The notes under the pieces are model-generated. The model saw nothing but the letters and a program-made list of their open reading frames with translations, did not search any database and was not told where the DNA came from. A DNA stretch of 6,648 nucleotides, from positions 1 through 6,648 of the forward strand of contig CANNLO010000269.1 of the NCBI GenBank assembly GCA_947505055.1. The letters run 5' to 3'. Position numbers and translations under genes: made by a program. The DNA is from Methylococcaceae bacterium (GTDB taxonomy: Bacteria > Pseudomonadota > Gammaproteobacteria > Methylococcales > Methylomonadaceae). This document shows, piece after piece, positions 5,401 to 6,648 of the stretch. How positions within the stretch are numbered: position 1 is the stretch's first letter; each line of letters starts with the position of its first letter.

Positions 5401-5416
5401 TGGCATAATACCTGCT
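5401..5416 (+). promoter_or_regulatory. sigma-54-type (-24/-12) promoter candidate for the RTX gene
   Basis: TGGCAT-N5-CTGCT has GG at 5402-5403 and GC at 5414-5415, separated by exactly 10 nt, with TTGGCA on the -24 side. The predicted transcription start is near 5427, giving a leader of about 170 nt. The three upstream 20-bp repeats make an enhancer-dependent promoter more plausible here than at the other two sites. Confidence 0.6.
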
Positions 5417-5597
5417 TAATCCAAAGTAGCACCTATGTATTTTATTAATACATCAAACTACCACAATTAATTAACTTAAATTTATTTAAGAAAAAGTGGG
5501 TGTAGCAACGGAATCCAAAATTTGATCACGGAAGAGTTTTGCAGTTGTATTACCAACAATCGATTTTCCTTTTAACTTTTAAATAGAGTATTTTCAA

Positions 5598-6473
5598 ATG
5601 AAAAAACAAGACTTCTTACTTTTTACAGTTGCCAGTTTAGCGCTTGTATGTTCCACCAATGCTAATTCAGCAACAAGCTCAGCAACACGCTGCGAAGGCC
5701 GGACTCCTACTATTGTAGGCACAATCAATGCAGATACCCTGAATGGGACTTCTGGTGATGATGTCATTGACGGTCGTGGAGGCAATGACATCATTAACGG
5801 TCAAGGTGGAAACGATACTATCTGTGGTGGTGATGGCGATGACACCATCTTAGGTGGAGCAGGAAAGGATCGCATAAATAGTGGTAAAGGCAATGACTCC
5901 ATCAATGGCGGTACGGACGATGATGTCATTATCGGTGAAGCTGGCGACGACACAATTGATGGCAGTGACGGCAAAGATACAATTACTGGCGGTGATGGTG
6001 ACGACACGATTAATGGCAATAACGGTGATGACAACATTGGTGGTGGTAACGGTCACGATAATATCATAGCCGGCGCGGGAGATGACAAAGTTAGTGGCAA
6101 TGAGGGTGACGATCAAATCGTTGGCGGCTTAGGCAATGATAAATTATTTGGTGATACAGGTTCTGACTCTATTTCTGGGGGCAATGGAATTGACGATATT
6201 TCCGGTGGTGAGGACAATGACCTTCTATCGGGTGGTGACAGCAACGATGTAATTAGTGGCGGAACTGGCAAAGATACCATTAACGGTGGAAATGGTGATG
6301 ATAAAATAAAAGGTGATGCTGGCAGTGATGATATCTCTGGCAATTCAGGCAATGACTCTGTTGATGGTGGTACAGGGATAAGTGACAATTGCGTTCGAGA
6401 TTTTGCTGATGCTAATGCCTTAAGCTGCGAGTCTGAAGACACTTCTAAAGAATCTGAAAAATTTGATCACTAA
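5598..6473 (+). CDS. Sec-exported RTX-type calcium-binding repeat protein
   Basis: This encodes a 291-aa protein. Residues 1-25 look like a Sec signal peptide (MKKQ, hydrophobic FLLFTVASLALVC, cleavage near NA-NSA). Residues 44-259 are 24 consecutive nonapeptides of the GGxGxDxUx hemolysin-type calcium-binding repeat, with no insertion or deletion. Such repeats fold into a calcium-stabilised parallel beta-roll outside the cell. Two Cys pairs bracket the roll (Cys32 and Cys76 at the N-cap; Cys265 and Cys277 after it), suggesting disulfide-locked ends. The C-terminus is acidic and polar and lacks an obvious type I secretion signal, unlike classical RTX toxins; there is no enzymatic or pore-forming domain. 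No type I transporter is adjacent. Likely roles are calcium-dependent matrix or surface-layer structure, or calcium binding. ATG 5598 is set by the signal peptide; the Shine-Dalgarno site is weak (AGAG, 5585-5588). A terminator follows. Confidence 0.88.
   Translation: MKKQDFLLFTVASLALVCSTNANSATSSATRCEGRTPTIVGTINADTLNGTSGDDVIDGRGGNDIINGQGGNDTICGGDGDDTILGGAGKDRINSGKGNDSINGGTDDDVIIGEAGDDTIDGSDGKDTITGGDGDDTINGNNGDDNIGGGNGHDNIIAGAGDDKVSGNEGDDQIVGGLGNDKLFGDTGSDSISGGNGIDDISGGEDNDLLSGGDSNDVISGGTGKDTINGGNGDDKIKGDAGSDDISGNSGNDSVDGGTGISDNCVRDFADANALSCESEDTSKESEKFDH
5727..6374 (+). repeat. 24 tandem RTX nonapeptide units (27-bp period)
   Basis: Codons 44-259 consist of exactly 24 nine-residue units, mostly G-[DN/K/S]-D-x-[I/L/V]-x-G-[G/x]-x. 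Units differ at DNA level, so the array is old enough to have diverged or is under codon drift. Variants lacking the first Gly occur at units 1, 8, 19 and 20 (NAD, DDD, DND, SND). Confidence 0.85.
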
Positions 6474-6527
6474 GATTTATCAATAAGCTAATGAATTAAT
6501 GGTTACTATTACAATCTGACTACAATT

Positions 6528-6556
6528 AAGACCGCCTAAACAGCGGTCTTTTTTTT
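6528..6556 (+). terminator. Rho-independent terminator of the RTX gene
   Basis: An 8-bp perfect stem, AAGACCGC (6528-6535) with GCGGTCTT (6543-6550), closes a 7-nt loop and merges into eight consecutive T (6549-6556). It lies 55 nt after the stop codon. Confidence 0.9.
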
Positions 6557-6648
6557 GCTTTTAGGAATTGGACAGCGCTCAATTGAAATATTTTAAATTC
6601 AAAACAGATTTACAAGAATTTGCTGAGCTTTGATCCCACAAAAGCTAA
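6557..6648. other. 92-bp tail, nothing recognised
   Basis: Short frames are open toward the window edge on both strands, for example a minus-strand frame ending SKLSKFL at the TAA that reads as TTA at 6612-6614 on the plus strand. They are too short to assign. The edge may hold the end of a convergent gene. Confidence 0.3.

Larger units (their letters stand above)
5064..5597. other. 534-bp AT-rich regulatory region upstream of the RTX gene
   Basis: No gene was found here. The region contains three copies of a 20-bp motif, a sigma-54-like promoter and a leader of about 170 nt before ATG 5598. A further partial copy of the motif (GTATCAAA, 5068-5075) sits directly after the tnpA stop. An imperfect inverted repeat, GTTGCTACA (5284-5292) with TGTAGCAAC (5501-5509), flanks the third motif copy and the promoter. 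Runs of TTTAAGAAAAA occur near 5253 and 5485. Confidence 0.6.

Noticed and set aside
5801..6442. Several long open frames on the minus strand and in other plus frames inside the RTX gene
   Set aside because: They are low-complexity shadows (Ser/Pro or Val/Ile/Thr runs) of the 27-bp repeat period in the real frame.

Overview
The window looks like chromosomal DNA from an environmental gammaproteobacterium. The best guess is a Methylococcales-type methanotroph or a relative. The basis is indirect: moderate to low GC, three proteins with the 'V/I-P-L/I-P-x-A-V/I-W' form of the PEP-CTERM (VPLPA-CTERM) sorting tail that is abundant in that group, sigma-54-type promoters and REP-like palindromes. 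No 16S rRNA or housekeeping gene is present, so the placement is an inference. All convincing genes lie on the plus strand. Nearly all encode exported proteins with Sec signal peptides, so this is a cell-surface/secretome locus interrupted by mobile-element debris.

Layout. (1) 50-772 is a PEP-CTERM surface protein, possibly with a choice-of-anchor R type domain. (2) 888-1772 and 1921-2718 are two exported proteins of unknown function. They are diverged tandem paralogs: an ungapped 60-residue block near the C-terminus is about 35% identical by eye, and a Cys pair is conserved. A strong intrinsic terminator (1802-1829) separates them, and a sigma-54-like promoter (820-835) precedes the first. 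(3) 2719-3265 is AT-rich and mostly empty, with one doubtful 47-codon ORF. (4) 3266-3952 is a second PEP-CTERM protein whose last 11 codons and stop lie in a REP-like palindrome; a second, inverted palindrome follows. (5) 4094-4540 is a small third PEP-CTERM protein behind another sigma-54-like promoter (4036-4051). (6) 4552-4701 is the remnant of a Mor-like transcription activator gene, apparently cut by the left end of an IS66-family element. Of that element only the left end and tnpA (4773-5063) remain. (7) 5064-5597 is a 534-bp non-coding region with three copies of a 20-bp motif and a third sigma-54-like promoter (5401-5416). (8) 5598-6473 is a Sec-exported protein with 24 uninterrupted RTX calcium-binding nonapeptides, followed by an intrinsic terminator (6528-6556).

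How it may work together (inference). The PEP-CTERM proteins would be exported by Sec and then processed by an exosortase encoded elsewhere, ending up on the cell surface or in the extracellular matrix. Three promoters with the sigma-54 -24/-12 geometry suggest shared control by RpoN and an enhancer-binding protein. The 20-bp repeats upstream of the RTX gene are good candidates for upstream activator sites. The most novel items are the tandem paralog pair, the repeated upstream motif and the REP-encoded C-terminus.
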